64,000 nt of DNA from Clostridium hydrogenum (GCF_021432385.1 NZ_JAEACT010000002.1:1817501-1881500); one strand, 5' to 3'. Shown: positions 44,066 to 55,780, counted from the first letter of the stretch. The notes: a model not told the origin generated them from the sequence alone. Translations and numbers: made by a program.

Positions 44066-44931
44066 ATGGAGTAATAAATGTATATAAACCATCAGGAATT
44101 ACATCCTTTGACGTTGTAAAGAGTATTAAAAAGATTTCTGGAGAGAAAAAGGTTGGTCATACAGGAACTTTAGACCCTCTTGCAGAAGGGGTTTTGCCAA
44201 TATGTTTGGGAAAGGCCACAAAACTTGTAGATTTTATAATGTCAGGTAAAAAAGTTTATCAGGCTGAAATGAAATTGGGGGAGATTACAGATACTTATGA
44301 TAGAGAAGGAAAGATAATTAAAACAGCACCTGTTGAAGCAGATGAAGTTGAAATTTCCAAGGCTATTATGAGTTTTAAAGGTGACATACTTCAAGTTCCC
44401 CCTATGTATTCTGCGTTAAAAGTAAATGGTAAAAAGCTTTACGAGCTTGCTAGAAACGGAATTGAAGTGGAAAGAGAAGCTAGAAAAGTAAGCATTTACA
44501 ATGTCAATATTAAAAGCATAAATATACCATTGGCGGTTTTTGATGTAGAATGCTCAAAAGGTACGTATATAAGAAGTTTATGTTACGATATTGGACAAAA
44601 GCTTGGATGTGGAGCGGTAATGTATAACCTTACTAGATGTGCATCAGGGATATTTAATATTGAAAATAGTGTGAAACTAGAAGAATTAAATAAAGAAAAT
44701 ATATTTGAAAACATAATTTCTTTAGATGACTGCTTAAGTAATTATCCTTTATTAAAGGTAAATGAAAAATTTGAAAAATTACTTATAAACGGTGTTAGCA
44801 TCCAAGATAGAAAAATGATTGATATGGTTGAAGAAGAGAAGATTTATAAATTGCAAAATTCTCACAATAAGTTATTGGGATTAGGTTCTTTAACTGAAAA
44901 GGGATTTAAAATTGTAAAATTATTGACTTAG
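44062..44931 (+). CDS. truB: tRNA pseudouridine(55) synthase
   Basis: A 289-aa protein; ATG 44062 overlaps the nrnA stop. Catalytic Asp in KVGHTGTLDPLAEGVLPICL, plus KVYQAEMKLGEITDTYDREG and CSKGTYIRSLCYDIG. It makes psi-55 in the T-loop of tRNAs. Confidence 0.95.
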   Translation: MNGVINVYKPSGITSFDVVKSIKKISGEKKVGHTGTLDPLAEGVLPICLGKATKLVDFIMSGKKVYQAEMKLGEITDTYDREGKIIKTAPVEADEVEISKAIMSFKGDILQVPPMYSALKVNGKKLYELARNGIEVEREARKVSIYNVNIKSINIPLAVFDVECSKGTYIRSLCYDIGQKLGCGAVMYNLTRCASGIFNIENSVKLEELNKENIFENIISLDDCLSNYPLLKVNEKFEKLLINGVSIQDRKMIDMVEEEKIYKLQNSHNKLLGLGSLTEKGFKIVKLLT

Positions 44932-44943
44932 GAGAAATGTTTT

Positions 44944-45864
44944 ATGATAGTTTTAAATGATAATTTTAAAGTTAAACTTGATTATGAAACTTATATTACT
45001 ATTGGAAGTTTCGATGGACTTCATAAGGGACATTTAAGTTTAATAAATAAAACAATATCTCTTAGTAAAAAAAATAATGCTAAAAGCATGGTTAATACTT
45101 TTAAAGAACATCCACTAAATACAATTAACAAGGATATAGCTCCTAAGATTATAATGGATAATGAAACAAAAATAGAAATGCTTAAGAACTTAGGTATCGA
45201 CATCTTAAACTTATGTGATTTTAATGAAGAAATGATGAGAATATCACCAAAAGATTACATATTAAATATGATTAAATGCTACAATTTAAAAGGAATTATA
45301 ACAGGCTTTAATCATAGGTTTGGATATAAAAATCAGGGCGATGTAGAATTACTAAAAAAATTAAGTAAAGAATACAAATTTGAACTGTATATTACTGAAC
45401 CTGTAAAAATTAATGATACTATAGTAAGCAGTACAAATATAAGAGGATATATTTCTAGTGGTAAGATTTCAGAAGCTAATGATATGTTATTAAGACCATA
45501 TTTTATTAGTGGGACTGTTGGTCATGGAAAGAAAATAGGTAGAACTATGAATTTTCCAACAGCTAATTTAGTATACGATAAAAAGTTTGCAGTTCCTGGA
45601 AGGGGAGTATATTATACAATTGTAGAATATGAAGGTGTTTTGTATAAAGGTATAACAAATATTGGTATTAACCCTACAGTTGGTGGTAGTGTGCTTTCAG
45701 TTGAAACTTATATATTAAATTTTAATAAAGATATTTATAATAAAAATATAAAAGTAAGTTTTATAAGAAAGATTAGAGATGAAATTAAGTTTAACAATAT
45801 AGTTGAATTAAAGAATCAACTTGAGAAAGATAAACATTTTGCTGATAAGCAGAAAATAATATAA
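44944..45864 (+). CDS. ribF: Bifunctional riboflavin kinase / FAD synthetase
   Basis: A 306-aa enzyme. The N-terminal nucleotidyltransferase has ITIGSFDGLHKGHLSL and GFNHRFGYKNQGD; the C-terminal flavokinase has GTVGHGKKIGRTMNFPTANL, GVYYTIVEY and NIGINPTVGG. It converts riboflavin to FMN and FAD. Usual place after truB. Confidence 0.95.
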   Translation: MIVLNDNFKVKLDYETYITIGSFDGLHKGHLSLINKTISLSKKNNAKSMVNTFKEHPLNTINKDIAPKIIMDNETKIEMLKNLGIDILNLCDFNEEMMRISPKDYILNMIKCYNLKGIITGFNHRFGYKNQGDVELLKKLSKEYKFELYITEPVKINDTIVSSTNIRGYISSGKISEANDMLLRPYFISGTVGHGKKIGRTMNFPTANLVYDKKFAVPGRGVYYTIVEYEGVLYKGITNIGINPTVGGSVLSVETYILNFNKDIYNKNIKVSFIRKIRDEIKFNNIVELKNQLEKDKHFADKQKII

Positions 45865-45893
45865 TAATTTGTAGCAAAAATAGCATTTTTTAA

Positions 45894-45922
45894 TTTACAT
45901 TTATATATTTATTTGCTATAAT
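45894..45922 (+). promoter_or_regulatory. rpsO promoter
   Basis: TTTACA (45894-45899) and TATAAT (45917-45922), spacer 17 bases. Confidence 0.8.
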
Positions 45923-45929
45923 TACACGT

Positions 45930-45985
45930 GGAACCTTATGCTAAGAATACTGAGACACCGGCGATATTCTTGGAATGAGGCGATA
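45930..45985 (+). promoter_or_regulatory. Structured rpsO leader (likely S15 autoregulation)
   Basis: AAGAATA (45943-45949) pairs with TATTCTT (45965-45971) around a GAGACACCGGCG-like internal region that resembles the S15 binding site of 16S rRNA. It begins at the expected transcript start. S15-controlled leaders before rpsO are known in several bacterial groups; identity here is inferred. Confidence 0.6.
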
Positions 45986-46008
45986 ATATTAACGGAGGTG
46001 TTTTATCA

Positions 46009-46272
46009 ATGGATAAGGCAAAAAAACAAGAATTAATAACTAAATATGCTAGAAAAGAAGGAGACACAGGTTCTCCAGAAGTGCAAATAGCATTACTTAC
46101 AGAAAGAATCAATCATTTAAATGAGCACTTACAGTTTCATAAAAAAGATCACCATTCAAGAAGAGGTCTTTTAATGATGGTTGGTAGAAGAAGAGGTCTT
46201 TTAAACTATCTTGAATCTATAGATATTGAAAGATACCGTGAATTAATAAAAAACTTAGGTTTAAGAAAATAA
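46009..46272 (+). CDS. rpsO: 30S ribosomal protein S15
   Basis: An 87-aa protein: [36 protein letters not shown] and [11 protein letters not shown] are diagnostic of S15, which binds 16S rRNA early in assembly. ACGGAGGTG precedes ATG 46009. Confidence 0.97.
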   Translation: MDKAKKQELITKYARKEGDTGSPEVQIALLTERINHLNEHLQFHKKDHHSRRGLLMMVGRRRGLLNYLESIDIERYRELIKNLGLRK

Positions 46273-46280
46273 TTAACTCA

Positions 46281-46308
46281 GGAGCGGTATATGCCGCTCT
46301 TTGTTTTA
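46281..46308 (+). terminator. Terminator after rpsO
   Basis: GAGCGG (46282-46287) pairs with CCGCTC (46294-46299), followed by TTTGTTTT. The rest of the 335-base gap to pnp holds a palindromic repeat and AT-rich sequence. Confidence 0.8.
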
Positions 46309-46439
46309 TACCTATTACTCTAATGAAATTAATGAATTATACAATTTTAAAGCAAAGTAGCCAATTGTTTCTAATGAAGTTTGTGGAAATATGAAAATTT
46401 TATAGAAACAATAGCAATTTACTAATTAAAATTATATAT

Positions 46440-46537
46440 AGATATACCATTTCAACTACTAAAATTAATTTGCATCATAATGCCTAGAAGATGGCATTAT
46501 GATACAAATTAATTTTAAAGTTTCAAGTGGTTTATCT
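46440..46537. repeat. 98-bp palindromic intergenic repeat
   Basis: Starts AGATATACCATTTCAACTAC and ends TTTCAAGTGGTTTATCT; the inner arms TTAATTTGCATCATAATGCC and TGGCATTATGATACAAATTA flank TAGAAGA. The best-paired copy of the family, 70 bases before pnp. Confidence 0.85.
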
Positions 46538-46607
46538 TTAATTACATAAAAGTATATAATTAAATAAATAATATAAATGAGATACTTTATATTAAGGAGG
46601 TAGATGT

Positions 46608-48713
46608 ATGTCACATGAGTTAGAGACTATAATTGCTGGCAGAAAATTAAAGGTTGAGTATGGCAAAACAGGAAAGCTTTCTAATTGCGCTATATTTATG
46701 AGCTATGGAGATACTGTTGTTATGGTTAATGTTAATGCCTCAGAACAGCCACGCCAAGGTATAGATTTTTTTCCATTAAGTGTTGAGTATGAAGAAAGAT
46801 TGTATTCTGTTGGAAAGATACCAGGTGGATTTGTAAAAAGAGAAGGAAAACCTTCTGAAAAAGCAATTCTTCATGCAAGAGCAATTGATAGACCTATTAG
46901 GCCATTATTCCCAAAAGGATATAGAAATGATGTTCAAATAGTATGTACAGTAGTATCTGTAGAACAAGATAATGCACCGGATATTTTAGCGATGAATGGA
47001 GCATCAATGGCGCTTTGTTTATCAAGTATTCCATTTACTACACCAGTGGCAACTGTTTCTGTTGGTCTTATTGATGGAGAATTTATTTTAAATCCTACAG
47101 TTGATGAAAGAGACAAAAGTACATTAAATTTAACAGTATGTGCTACAAAAGAAAGAGTTATGATGATAGAAGCTGGTGGAGATGAAATACCAGAAGAAGT
47201 TATGATTAGTGCCATAGAATTTGGATTTGAGGCTTGTCAAAAAATAGTTCAATTCCAAGAAGAAGCTATGAAATCATTTGGTAAAGAAAAGGATGTTCCA
47301 GTATTATATCATCCAAAAGAAGAAATTGAAAAGGATTTAAATGAATTTGCTTTCGACATGCTCAAAGAGGCTATGTACATAACTGATAGAGATGAAAGAA
47401 ATTTAAAATTAAAAGAAATAAAAGAAAAAATATCAGAACAATTTGGTGAAAAATATCCAGATGATTCTGCTGATATTGGAGAAGTTATATATAATCTTCA
47501 GAAAAAAATAGTTAGAAATATGATGCTTAATGAACATAGAAGACCTGATGGAAGAGCTTTTGATGAAATAAGACCTATAAGCTGTGAAGTTGGAATGCTT
47601 CCAAGAACTCATGGTACAGGATTATTTACTAGAGGATTAACTCAAGTAATGACTGTTGCAACATTAGGTTCTTTAGGTGACGTTCAAGTGCTAGATGGTT
47701 TAGGTACTGAAGAATCAAAAAGATATATGCATCATTACAATTTCCCAGCTTATTCAACGGGAGAAGTTAAGCCACTTAGAGGACCAGGAAGAAGAGAAAT
47801 TGGCCATGGTGCTTTAGCTGAAAAAGCTCTTGAACCATTAATTCCTTCACAGGAAGAATTCCCATATACTATTAGACTTGTTTCAGAAGTTTTAAGCTCA
47901 AATGGTTCAACATCACAAGCAAGTGTATGTGGTAGCACGTTAGCTTTACTTGATGCAGGTGTGCCTATAAAAAGACCAGCAGCAGGAATTGCTATGGGAT
48001 TAATCACTAGTGAAGATTTAAGCAAAGAAACAGTTATGACTGATATACAGGGACTAGAAGATTTCTTTGGAGATATGGATTTTAAAGTTGCAGGTACTGA
48101 AAAAGGAATTACATCAATACAAGTTGATACTAAAATACATGGACTTTCTAAAACTTGTATTAGAGATGCAATAACTGGAGCTAGAAAGGCTAGGTTATTT
48201 ATACTTGACAAAATAAAAGCTTGTATTCCAGAACCTAATAAAGAAATGTCACCTTATGCGCCTAGAGCATATACTATGAGTATATCACCAGACAAGATAA
48301 GAACTTTAATAGGACCTGGTGGAAAAACAATAAATAAGATTATTGATGAAACTGGAGTTAAAATAGACATTAAAGAAGATGGAACTGTTTTTGTATTATC
48401 TGTTGATGGACCTTCAGCAACTAAAGCATTAAAAATGATAGATAATTTAACTAAAGACGTTAAGGCAGGAGAAATTTATTTAGGAAAGGTAACAAAAACA
48501 ACTACCTTTGGTGCCTTTGTTGAAATACTACCTGGAAAAGAAGGACTTGTACACATTTCAAAACTTGATGTGGAGAGAGTTAATAAGGTTGAAGATGTTG
48601 TTTCTGTTGGTGATGAAATCTTAGTTAAAGTTACTGATATAGATAATCAGGGAAGAATTAATTTATCAAGAAAAGATGTAATACAAGAACAAGAAAAAGA
48701 AAAAGAACAATAG
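46608..48713 (+). CDS. pnp: Polynucleotide phosphorylase
   Basis: A 701-aa 3'-5' exoribonuclease: two RNase PH domains ([36 protein letters not shown]), a KH domain ([20 protein letters not shown]) and a C-terminal S1 domain ([20 protein letters not shown]). AAGGAGG precedes ATG. Its partner in decay, RNase Y, is encoded at 57198. Confidence 0.97.
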   Translation: MSHELETIIAGRKLKVEYGKTGKLSNCAIFMSYGDTVVMVNVNASEQPRQGIDFFPLSVEYEERLYSVGKIPGGFVKREGKPSEKAILHARAIDRPIRPLFPKGYRNDVQIVCTVVSVEQDNAPDILAMNGASMALCLSSIPFTTPVATVSVGLIDGEFILNPTVDERDKSTLNLTVCATKERVMMIEAGGDEIPEEVMISAIEFGFEACQKIVQFQEEAMKSFGKEKDVPVLYHPKEEIEKDLNEFAFDMLKEAMYITDRDERNLKLKEIKEKISEQFGEKYPDDSADIGEVIYNLQKKIVRNMMLNEHRRPDGRAFDEIRPISCEVGMLPRTHGTGLFTRGLTQVMTVATLGSLGDVQVLDGLGTEESKRYMHHYNFPAYSTGEVKPLRGPGRREIGHGALAEKALEPLIPSQEEFPYTIRLVSEVLSSNGSTSQASVCGSTLALLDAGVPIKRPAAGIAMGLITSEDLSKETVMTDIQGLEDFFGDMDFKVAGTEKGITSIQVDTKIHGLSKTCIRDAITGARKARLFILDKIKACIPEPNKEMSPYAPRAYTMSISPDKIRTLIGPGGKTINKIIDETGVKIDIKEDGTVFVLSVDGPSATKALKMIDNLTKDVKAGEIYLGKVTKTTTFGAFVEILPGKEGLVHISKLDVERVNKVEDVVSVGDEILVKVTDIDNQGRINLSRKDVIQEQEKEKEQ

Positions 48714-48725
48714 AGTCAAACGATA

Positions 48726-48752
48726 GAAGGGCGTAATGGCCTTTTTATTTTA
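48726..48752 (+). terminator. Probable terminator after pnp
   Basis: AAGGGC pairs imperfectly with GGCCTT, followed by TTTATTTTAT. Confidence 0.6.
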
Positions 48753-48829
48753 TACATTTGTAGTAATAAATTACTTTTCTTATGAATAATATTTTAATGG
48801 GATTTTATAATTTAAGGAGGTAATTTATT

Positions 48830-49105
48830 ATGAGTGATGGAATAAAATATTATAGTGATATAGAAAAGTATGAAATTATTAATATCAATGATGGTGAAAA
48901 ATATTCTGTTCTCAGCAATAATGATATAATAGTAGATGAAGCAGGAAATATGAAATCATTAATTTTAGGGAATAACAAATCTGGTTTCTCATTATTTGCT
49001 AAAAGTGAGTTTTTTGAAGTACCATGGGAATATATAAAAAAAATCGGTGCAAGAACTATTATTATTGATGTTGAGGATTCAGTAATTAAAAAAAATCGCT
49101 TGTGA
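48830..49105 (+). CDS. YlmC/YmxH family sporulation protein
   Basis: A 91-aa PRC-barrel protein (YEIININDGEKYSVLSNNDI; EFFEVPWEYIKKIGARTIII). Members are induced during sporulation in Bacillus and Clostridium. AAGGAGGTAAT precedes ATG 48830. Fourteen bases separate it from the aspartate kinase, an arrangement also known around dapG. Confidence 0.85.
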   Translation: MSDGIKYYSDIEKYEIININDGEKYSVLSNNDIIVDEAGNMKSLILGNNKSGFSLFAKSEFFEVPWEYIKKIGARTIIIDVEDSVIKKNRL

Positions 49106-49119
49106 TTTGGAGGATTATT

Positions 49120-50325
49120 ATGAATCTCATAGTTCAAAAATTCGGAGGAACATCTGTATCTAATCAGGAAAGAAGAAAATGTGTAGTTAATAAAGTACTA
49201 GAAGCTAAAAAACAGGGTTACTTGCCAATAGTAGTAGTTTCAGCAATGGGAAGAAAAGGCGAACCATATGCTACAGACACACTTTTATCGCTTGTAGATA
49301 AAGAATTTAAAAGTAGTAATAAATTGGCAGCAGACCTTTTAATGTGCTGTGGAGAGTTTATAAGCACAGTTGTAGTTAGCAATGAATTTAATAGAAATGG
49401 AATTGCTGCTGTTCCACTTACAGGGGGACAGGCAGGAATAATAACTAATGATAATTATAATGAAGCATCCGTTAAAAAAGTTGAACCAGAAAAAATATTT
49501 CAAATTGTAAAAGAAGGAAAAGTACCCGTTATAGCAGGTTTTCAAGGAATAAGTGAAAATGGGTATTTTACCACTCTTGGAAGAGGCGGCAGTGATGTAA
49601 CTGCATCTATAATAGGCTGCGCTGTGAAAGCTTGCAAAATTGAAGTTTATAAAGATGTGGATGGAATAATGACAGCTGATCCAAGGATAGTTGAAGATGC
49701 AACATTAATAGAAAAAATAAGTTATAATGAACTTTTTGAATTTGCAGAGCAAGGTGCTAAGGTAATTCACCCTAGAGCTGTTGAAATAGCTATGGCTGGC
49801 AATATACCACTCGTAGTTAAAAATACATTAAGCAGCTGTGATGGTACATTAATAAATAATTTTGGAGAAACTACAGGAAAAGGTCTTATAACTGGAATAA
49901 CTTATATGAGTGGAAGAATTCAAATAAATACAAAATTAAAGGATAATACAAATAATAATAACTATGCTGATTTGTTAAATATATTAGGGCTTAATGGTAT
50001 AAGTATAGATTTAATAAATGTATTTCCTAAAGAAAATATATTTACAATTGACGAAAGTAGTTTTGGTAAATTTAAAGAAATAATGGATACATTTAAAATA
50101 GCCTATTCAACAATAGAAGATTGTAGTAAGATAGCCATTATTGGAAATGGAATTTGTGGGGTACCAGGAGTAATGGCTCGTATTTTAAAATCGCTCACAA
50201 AGGAAAATGTAGAAGTACTTCAAACTGCGGATTCACATGCTACAATTTGGTGTCTTGTAAATTCTACAGATAAAGATAAGGCCATAAAAGCGCTCCATAA
50301 TGAATTTAATTTAGGATCTCAATAA
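49120..50325 (+). CDS. dapG: Aspartate kinase
   Basis: A 401-aa enzyme beginning MNLIVQKFGGTSVSNQERRK; ATG 49120 follows GGAGGATTATT. The catalytic domain (VVSAMGRKGEPYATD, GRGGSDVTAS, VDGIMTADPRIV) is followed by two ACT domains that sense lysine or diaminopimelate. It makes aspartyl phosphate for lysine, threonine and diaminopimelate/dipicolinate synthesis. The dapG versus lysC naming is by location. Confidence 0.88.
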   Translation: MNLIVQKFGGTSVSNQERRKCVVNKVLEAKKQGYLPIVVVSAMGRKGEPYATDTLLSLVDKEFKSSNKLAADLLMCCGEFISTVVVSNEFNRNGIAAVPLTGGQAGIITNDNYNEASVKKVEPEKIFQIVKEGKVPVIAGFQGISENGYFTTLGRGGSDVTASIIGCAVKACKIEVYKDVDGIMTADPRIVEDATLIEKISYNELFEFAEQGAKVIHPRAVEIAMAGNIPLVVKNTLSSCDGTLINNFGETTGKGLITGITYMSGRIQINTKLKDNTNNNNYADLLNILGLNGISIDLINVFPKENIFTIDESSFGKFKEIMDTFKIAYSTIEDCSKIAIIGNGICGVPGVMARILKSLTKENVEVLQTADSHATIWCLVNSTDKDKAIKALHNEFNLGSQ

Positions 50326-50460
50326 AATGAAATTAAATTAAAGAGATGGCACTGGGTTCTCTGAAACCTTGACTACGTTAAAAGTTATTTAATGAAAATT
50401 TTACGAATGAAATTTTTATTTTTGCACATAATAATTTTATATGTGCAGGAGGGATTTTTT

Positions 50461-51141
50461 ATGGAAGATGAAAAAGAAGATTCGCAAAATGAAAATATAA
50501 AAGAACTTGGAGTAGAAGAAGGAGTCCCAGAGACCGATGAAAGAATACAATTTATACAGATAATTGGGCAAATTGAAGGTCATGCAGTTCTATCTTCTCA
50601 AACTAAAACAACAAAGTATGAGCATGTTATACCAGAATTAATTTCTATGGAGAACAGCAAAAAAGTCGAGGGTGTTTTAGTGGTTTTAAATACAGTAGGA
50701 GGGGATGTAGAAGCAGGGCTTGCAATTGCAGAGATGATACAGAGTTTGAGTAAGCCAACAGTATCTCTTGTTATAGGTGGTGGACATTCAATAGGGGTTC
50801 CTTTGGCTACGGCAGCTGATTACTCATATATTTCACCAAGTGCAACGATGATAATACACCCAATAAGAATGAATGGGCTTGTATTGGGTGTTCCACAAAC
50901 CTTTGAATATTTTAATAAAATGCAGGAAAGAATAAATGAATTTATAGTTAGAACTTCTAAAGTATCAAAAGAAGATTTAAAAGCTATGATGGTTAAAACA
51001 AATGATTTATTAAATGATATGGGAACAATTTTAATAGGCAAACAGGCAGTAGATTGTGGGCTTATCGATGGAGTTGGTGGATTAAAAGATGCCATTAAGA
51101 AGTTAAACGAATTAATCGACAATAAGGATGCTAGTGTATAA
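50461..51141 (+). CDS. ClpP-class serine protease (TepA/YmfB-like)
   Basis: A 226-aa ClpP-fold protein; ATG 50461 follows GGAGGGA. The Ser motif is IGGGHSIGVPLA and the His motif MIIHPIRMNG; an acidic N-terminal extension replaces the ClpP axial loop. Bacillus homologues (TepA) were linked to protein translocation and spore development. It lies before ftsK, as in other Firmicutes. Confidence 0.85.
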   Translation: MEDEKEDSQNENIKELGVEEGVPETDERIQFIQIIGQIEGHAVLSSQTKTTKYEHVIPELISMENSKKVEGVLVVLNTVGGDVEAGLAIAEMIQSLSKPTVSLVIGGGHSIGVPLATAADYSYISPSATMIIHPIRMNGLVLGVPQTFEYFNKMQERINEFIVRTSKVSKEDLKAMMVKTNDLLNDMGTILIGKQAVDCGLIDGVGGLKDAIKKLNELIDNKDASV

Positions 51142-51186
51142 AATCTTTTAACTTAAATGAATTTCTAATGAAATCACCTTCAAAAG

Positions 51187-51215
51187 AACCATAGGAAAAA
51201 TCCTATGGTTAATTA
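51187..51215 (+). terminator. Terminator
   Basis: AACCATAGGA (51187-51196), loop AAAA, then TCCTATGGTT (51201-51210): 10 perfect pairs, followed by AATTAT. Confidence 0.75.
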
Positions 51216-51273
51216 TAGTAATTAACTTAAGATAAAAAGGATTATTATGTTTTATGTAGAAAATAATAATTAA

Positions 51274-51370
51274 AGGGTTATGTAACAATACTTAATTTAT
51301 ATATGGTTCAAAAGCTTATGCCTAAAATATTTTTGAATACCTATAAATTAAATAATAAAGTCGATAACCT
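51274..51370. repeat. 97-bp palindromic intergenic repeat (variant form)
   Basis: AGGGTTATGTAACAATACTT...TATATGGTTCAAAA pairs with TTTTGAATACCTATAAATTA...CGATAACCT. The outer arms resemble the 32061-32180 copy. It ends 20 bases before the ftsK start and covers its 5' leader. Confidence 0.75.
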
Positions 51371-51390
51371 TACGATGGAGGTGATTATAG

Positions 51391-53646
51391 GTGTCAAGAA
51401 ATAGAAAACGTAAAAAAAATATAAATGATAAGCCTTCAGAAACTACTTTGAATAGTGATATCGCCGGAATTGCTATATTTGCATTTGGAGCATTTGCTTC
51501 ATTAAGTATGTTTTTTACTAGTTTCACAGGAATAATAGGAGTAGGAATGAAAAAGCTTCTTTTCACTATAGTTGGATTAGGTGCATATGTACTTCCCATA
51601 TTTTTAATGTTCATTGGAATATGTTATATAGTAAAAAGAGGAAAAATTAATTTTAGTAAAAGGTTTTATGGACTTATATTAGCATTTATTAATACACTAA
51701 TGTTTATACAAATGAATGTGTTAGATGAGTATTATATAAATAATAATTTATCGCAAGGAATAAAGTTAATATATAATTCAAACAGTGTGTTTCATGGAGG
51801 AATAATATGTTATTTACTAGATATACCTATTTATAAACTGTTTGGCAAAGGTTATATTGTAATATTTATATCCGCATATTTAGTTGCTTTTCTTCTTATT
51901 TCAGAGAAATCTCTTGGTGATATAATAAAGATTAAAAGGATTCCTAAAAAATCAAAGGAAAGGCCTATTATTAAGGAAGAACCAACTTATGAAGAAGAGG
52001 CTTTACAAGAAAAGGGTAATGAACCTAGTGGAATAACCAAAAAGCTGGCTGGGAAAATTAAAATAGTTGATTTTTTAAAAAATGATGGGAATTTAGATTC
52101 TAAAAACGATGGACAAGTTGCTGCTGATATTAAAATACATGATTCACAGGATGTAAATGATAGTGAAGAGATAAGCAAAGAACTAGAAAGTGAAATTGAA
52201 CAAAATTCAAATATAGATAGTGAATTAAACTATGAATATCCAAAGCCCAATTTATTAAATATAAATGAACTTAACAAAATGAATAAGAGCGATAAAAAAG
52301 AATTACTTTCAAGTGCAGCTAAACTAACAGATACATTAAACAGTTTTGGAGTTGATGCTAAAGTAACACAGGTATCAAGGGGACCATCAGTAACAAGATA
52401 TGAACTTCAGCCAAGTGCAGGTGTTAAAGTAAGTAAAATAGTGAATTTAGCAGATGATATAGCACTTAACTTAGCATCAGCTGGGGTTAGAATAGAAGCG
52501 CCAATACCAGGTAAAGCTGCTATTGGAATAGAGGTGCCAAATAAAGAATTGACACCTGTTTTTTTAAGTGAAGTAATAGATTCTGATTCATTTGCTAATT
52601 CTAAGGCACATTTAGCTTTTGCATTGGGAAAGGATATAGGTGGAAATTGCGTTGTTACAGATTTAACTAAAATGCCGCATCTTTTAATTGCAGGTGCTAC
52701 AGGTTCTGGAAAAAGTGTATGCATAAATACACTTATAATAAGTCTTCTATATAAATATCCACCATCAGATGTAAAACTTTTAATGATTGATCCTAAAGTT
52801 GTTGAACTTAATGTTTACAATGGAATCCCTCATCTTTTAATACCAGTTGTAACTAATCCTAAAAAAGCAGCTGGTGCATTAAGTTGGGCAGTTAATGAGA
52901 TGACAAGAAGATACAAAGTTTTTGCAGAAAATAATGTTAGAAACGTTGAAGGATATAATGAACTTTTTCATAAAAATAAAGTCCAAAGTAAGATGCCGCT
53001 GATTGTTATAATTATAGATGAGCTTGCGGATCTTATGATGGTATGTCCGAATGATGTTGAAGATTATATAGGAAGGCTTGCGCAAATGGCTAGAGCAGCA
53101 GGAATGCATTTAGTTATTGCAACTCAAAGACCTTCTGTAGATGTAATAACAGGTGTAATAAAAGCAAATATACCATCTAGAATATCTTTTGCAGTTTCAA
53201 GCCAAATTGATTCACGTACAATATTAGATATGTCTGGAGCAGAAAAATTACTTGGCAAAGGAGATATGCTTTTTAATCCTGTTGGGGAATCCAAACCAGT
53301 AAGAATTCAGGGAGCATTTATATCTGAAGAGGAAGTAGAAAAGGTTGTGGAATTTATAAAAAATCAAGGAACGAAATCAGAATATAAGGAAGAAATTATA
53401 GAACAAATAAATAATAATGTAGCTAAAGCAGATTCTGATGATGATGAGCTTTTAACTGAAGCATTAAAAATAGTTGTGGAATGTAATCAAGCATCAACTT
53501 CACTTATTCAGAGAAAGCTTAGAATTGGGTATAATAGGGCAGCAAGAATAATAGAGCAAATGGAGGAAAAAGGGTATATATCTCAAAGGGATGGAAGCAA
53601 ACCAAGAAATATACTGATTAGTAAAGAAGAAATTGAGAATATGTAA
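51391..53646 (+). CDS. ftsK: DNA translocase FtsK/SpoIIIE
   Basis: A 751-aa protein with GTG start at 51391 after GGAGGTGATT. Four N-terminal membrane helices (~20-165), an acidic linker (~190-290), then the RecA-like motor with Walker [11 protein letters not shown] and [12 protein letters not shown], and a C-terminal gamma winged helix ([17 protein letters not shown]). It pumps chromosomal DNA through the division or sporulation septum. Confidence 0.95.
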   Translation: MSRNRKRKKNINDKPSETTLNSDIAGIAIFAFGAFASLSMFFTSFTGIIGVGMKKLLFTIVGLGAYVLPIFLMFIGICYIVKRGKINFSKRFYGLILAFINTLMFIQMNVLDEYYINNNLSQGIKLIYNSNSVFHGGIICYLLDIPIYKLFGKGYIVIFISAYLVAFLLISEKSLGDIIKIKRIPKKSKERPIIKEEPTYEEEALQEKGNEPSGITKKLAGKIKIVDFLKNDGNLDSKNDGQVAADIKIHDSQDVNDSEEISKELESEIEQNSNIDSELNYEYPKPNLLNINELNKMNKSDKKELLSSAAKLTDTLNSFGVDAKVTQVSRGPSVTRYELQPSAGVKVSKIVNLADDIALNLASAGVRIEAPIPGKAAIGIEVPNKELTPVFLSEVIDSDSFANSKAHLAFALGKDIGGNCVVTDLTKMPHLLIAGATGSGKSVCINTLIISLLYKYPPSDVKLLMIDPKVVELNVYNGIPHLLIPVVTNPKKAAGALSWAVNEMTRRYKVFAENNVRNVEGYNELFHKNKVQSKMPLIVIIIDELADLMMVCPNDVEDYIGRLAQMARAAGMHLVIATQRPSVDVITGVIKANIPSRISFAVSSQIDSRTILDMSGAEKLLGKGDMLFNPVGESKPVRIQGAFISEEEVEKVVEFIKNQGTKSEYKEEIIEQINNNVAKADSDDDELLTEALKIVVECNQASTSLIQRKLRIGYNRAARIIEQMEEKGYISQRDGSKPRNILISKEEIENM

Positions 53647-53820
53647 AATTTACCGTATAAGAATATTATACATTTAAAGTGAAAATTTTTTATTAACAAT
53701 GATTAAATAAAAAAAATTTCCTTGTTTAATTTTATTTAAAGTAATAAAATATAATTTGTAACTGTAATCTTTTTGTAACAAGTTTGGTAGTTTTAATAAA
53801 ATGCGCTGGGAGGAAAAGTC

Positions 53821-55158
53821 TTGAATAAATTAAGATTTGGAGTAGTTAGTTTAGGTTGCGATAAAAATAGAGTAGATAGTGAAATAATATTGGGAAAAGC
53901 AAATGGTAATTATGTAATAGAAAATGACCCAACAAAAGCAGATATAATTCTTATAAATACTTGTGGGTTCATAGAATCAGCTAAGCAGGAATCTATAAAT
54001 ACTATATTAGAAATGAGTACATATAAGAAAAAATACAATTGTAAAATGCTCATTGGAACAGGCTGTTTAACACAAAGATATGGTGAAGAGTTAATGAAGC
54101 TTATGCCAGAATTGGATGCAATACTTGGTGTTAATAATTATGATAAGCTTGACGAAATTATAAAAGAATTTTTTAATAAAGGAAAAAAAGAAGTTTATTG
54201 CAATTATAGTGATAGAAATATTAATGCAGGAAAGAGGATTATAAGTACAGGAACCTACTCCGCATACATTAGAATAGCTGAAGGCTGTAACAATTTTTGC
54301 TCTTATTGTATAATACCTCAAATTAGAGGTAAGTATAGAAGCAGAGAATTTGATGAAATTATAAAGGAAGCTAATGAATTGGTAGAGCAAGGTGTAAAAG
54401 AAATTATACTTATAGCTCAAGATACTACTAGGTATGGAACTGATTTATATGGTAAAAAAAGGCTTCATGAATTAATGAGAGAATTATCATTAATAAATGG
54501 ACTTGAATGGATTAGAATAATGTACTGTTACCCAGAAGAAATAACAGATGATTTAATCAATGAAATTGCTTCTAATGAAAAGGTGTGTAAATATATAGAT
54601 ATGCCTATACAGCATATAAGCAATGATATATTAAAAAAGATGCTTAGAAGAACAAAAAAAGAAGAGATAACTGAAAAAATAAAACTTATTCGAAATACTG
54701 TTCCTGAAATTATAATAAGAACATCACTTATAGTTGGTTTTCCGGGTGAAACCGATGAAAACTTCAAAGAACTTTATGATTTTGTTAAAGAAACAAAAAT
54801 CGATAAATTGGGAGTGTTTAAATATTCACAGGAAGAAGGCACAAAAGCTGCTGAAATGCCTATGCAGATTGACGAGGATATAAAACAAAAAAGAGAAGAA
54901 GATATAATGGTTATTCAGCAGGCTATATCTACTGAACTTAATCATAGAAAGATAGGTAATGTATACAAGGTATTAGTTGAAGGATTTAATGGTGAATATT
55001 TCTATGGAAGAAACTATGAAATGGCTCCAGAAATTGATGGTAAGGTGTTCTTTAAATCTGACCAAATGTTAAAAAATGGAGATTTTGCTGATGTAAAAAT
55101 TATAAAGAATTTAGAATATGATTTAATAGGAGTTGTATGTGATGAATCTTGCAAATAA
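53821..55158 (+). CDS. rimO: Ribosomal protein S12 methylthiotransferase RimO
   Basis: A 445-aa radical-SAM enzyme with TTG start at 53821 after GGGAGGAA. The N-terminal methylthiotransferase domain has [13 protein letters not shown] and INTCGF; the radical-SAM cluster is [11 protein letters not shown]; a TRAM domain ends the protein. It adds a methylthio group to S12 Asp. The last 17 bases overlap pgsA. Confidence 0.94.
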   Translation: MNKLRFGVVSLGCDKNRVDSEIILGKANGNYVIENDPTKADIILINTCGFIESAKQESINTILEMSTYKKKYNCKMLIGTGCLTQRYGEELMKLMPELDAILGVNNYDKLDEIIKEFFNKGKKEVYCNYSDRNINAGKRIISTGTYSAYIRIAEGCNNFCSYCIIPQIRGKYRSREFDEIIKEANELVEQGVKEIILIAQDTTRYGTDLYGKKRLHELMRELSLINGLEWIRIMYCYPEEITDDLINEIASNEKVCKYIDMPIQHISNDILKKMLRRTKKEEITEKIKLIRNTVPEIIIRTSLIVGFPGETDENFKELYDFVKETKIDKLGVFKYSQEEGTKAAEMPMQIDEDIKQKREEDIMVIQQAISTELNHRKIGNVYKVLVEGFNGEYFYGRNYEMAPEIDGKVFFKSDQMLKNGDFADVKIIKNLEYDLIGVVCDESCK

Positions 55159-55753
55159 ACTAACCTTGCTTAGAATATTTTTGATACCTGCATTTTTAGT
55201 CTTTATTTTGCCAAAGGGAATACCTTTTGGTAAAACTATAGCTACTGTCATATTTATTGTGGCAGCAATCACTGATAAAATTGATGGATATATAGCACGA
55301 AGTAGAAATCAAATAACTACTTTTGGAAAATTAATGGATCCTCTTGCAGATAAACTATTAGTTTCAGCTGCACTAATAACTTTTGTAGAATTTCACGTTA
55401 TACCTGGTTGGATAGCAGTAGTTATAATAGCAAGAGAATTTGCAGTTACTGGACTTAGAACTGTTGCTGCTGCTGAGGGTATTATTATGGCTGCAGGCTG
55501 GTGGGGAAAAATTAAAACTGTTTTCCAAATCGTAGCATTAATTTTTGCTCTTTTATACTTAAATGTACGAAAAAATGTTGTATTTAATAAAATGATATAT
55601 AATTTACATATTTTAAACATTCGCCCGAAACATATAGTAGGATTTTTCCATTATGGAACAGAGATTACTATGTATATAGCTGCTATAGTAACAGTAATTT
55701 CTGGAATAGATTACTTTGTAAAAAATAAGGAGATTTTACTTAAAGATAAATAG
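55142..55753 (+). CDS. pgsA: CDP-diacylglycerol-glycerol-3-phosphate 3-phosphatidyltransferase
   Basis: A 203-aa membrane enzyme that begins phosphatidylglycerol synthesis. It carries the CDP-alcohol phosphotransferase signature ([20 protein letters not shown] then LADK: D-G-x2-A-R, G-x3-D-x3-D). ATG 55142 lies inside rimO. A ~25-residue insertion ([20 protein letters not shown]) separates the last two membrane helices. Confidence 0.94.
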   Translation: MNLANKLTLLRIFLIPAFLVFILPKGIPFGKTIATVIFIVAAITDKIDGYIARSRNQITTFGKLMDPLADKLLVSAALITFVEFHVIPGWIAVVIIAREFAVTGLRTVAAAEGIIMAAGWWGKIKTVFQIVALIFALLYLNVRKNVVFNKMIYNLHILNIRPKHIVGFFHYGTEITMYIAAIVTVISGIDYFVKNKEILLKDK

Positions 55754-55780
55754 TTTGTTTAAAAAGGCTTGTTTATGGCA

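Noticed and set aside
47750-48211. 153-codon minus-strand frame opposite pnp
   Set aside because: Antisense shadow of the highly conserved PNPase gene.
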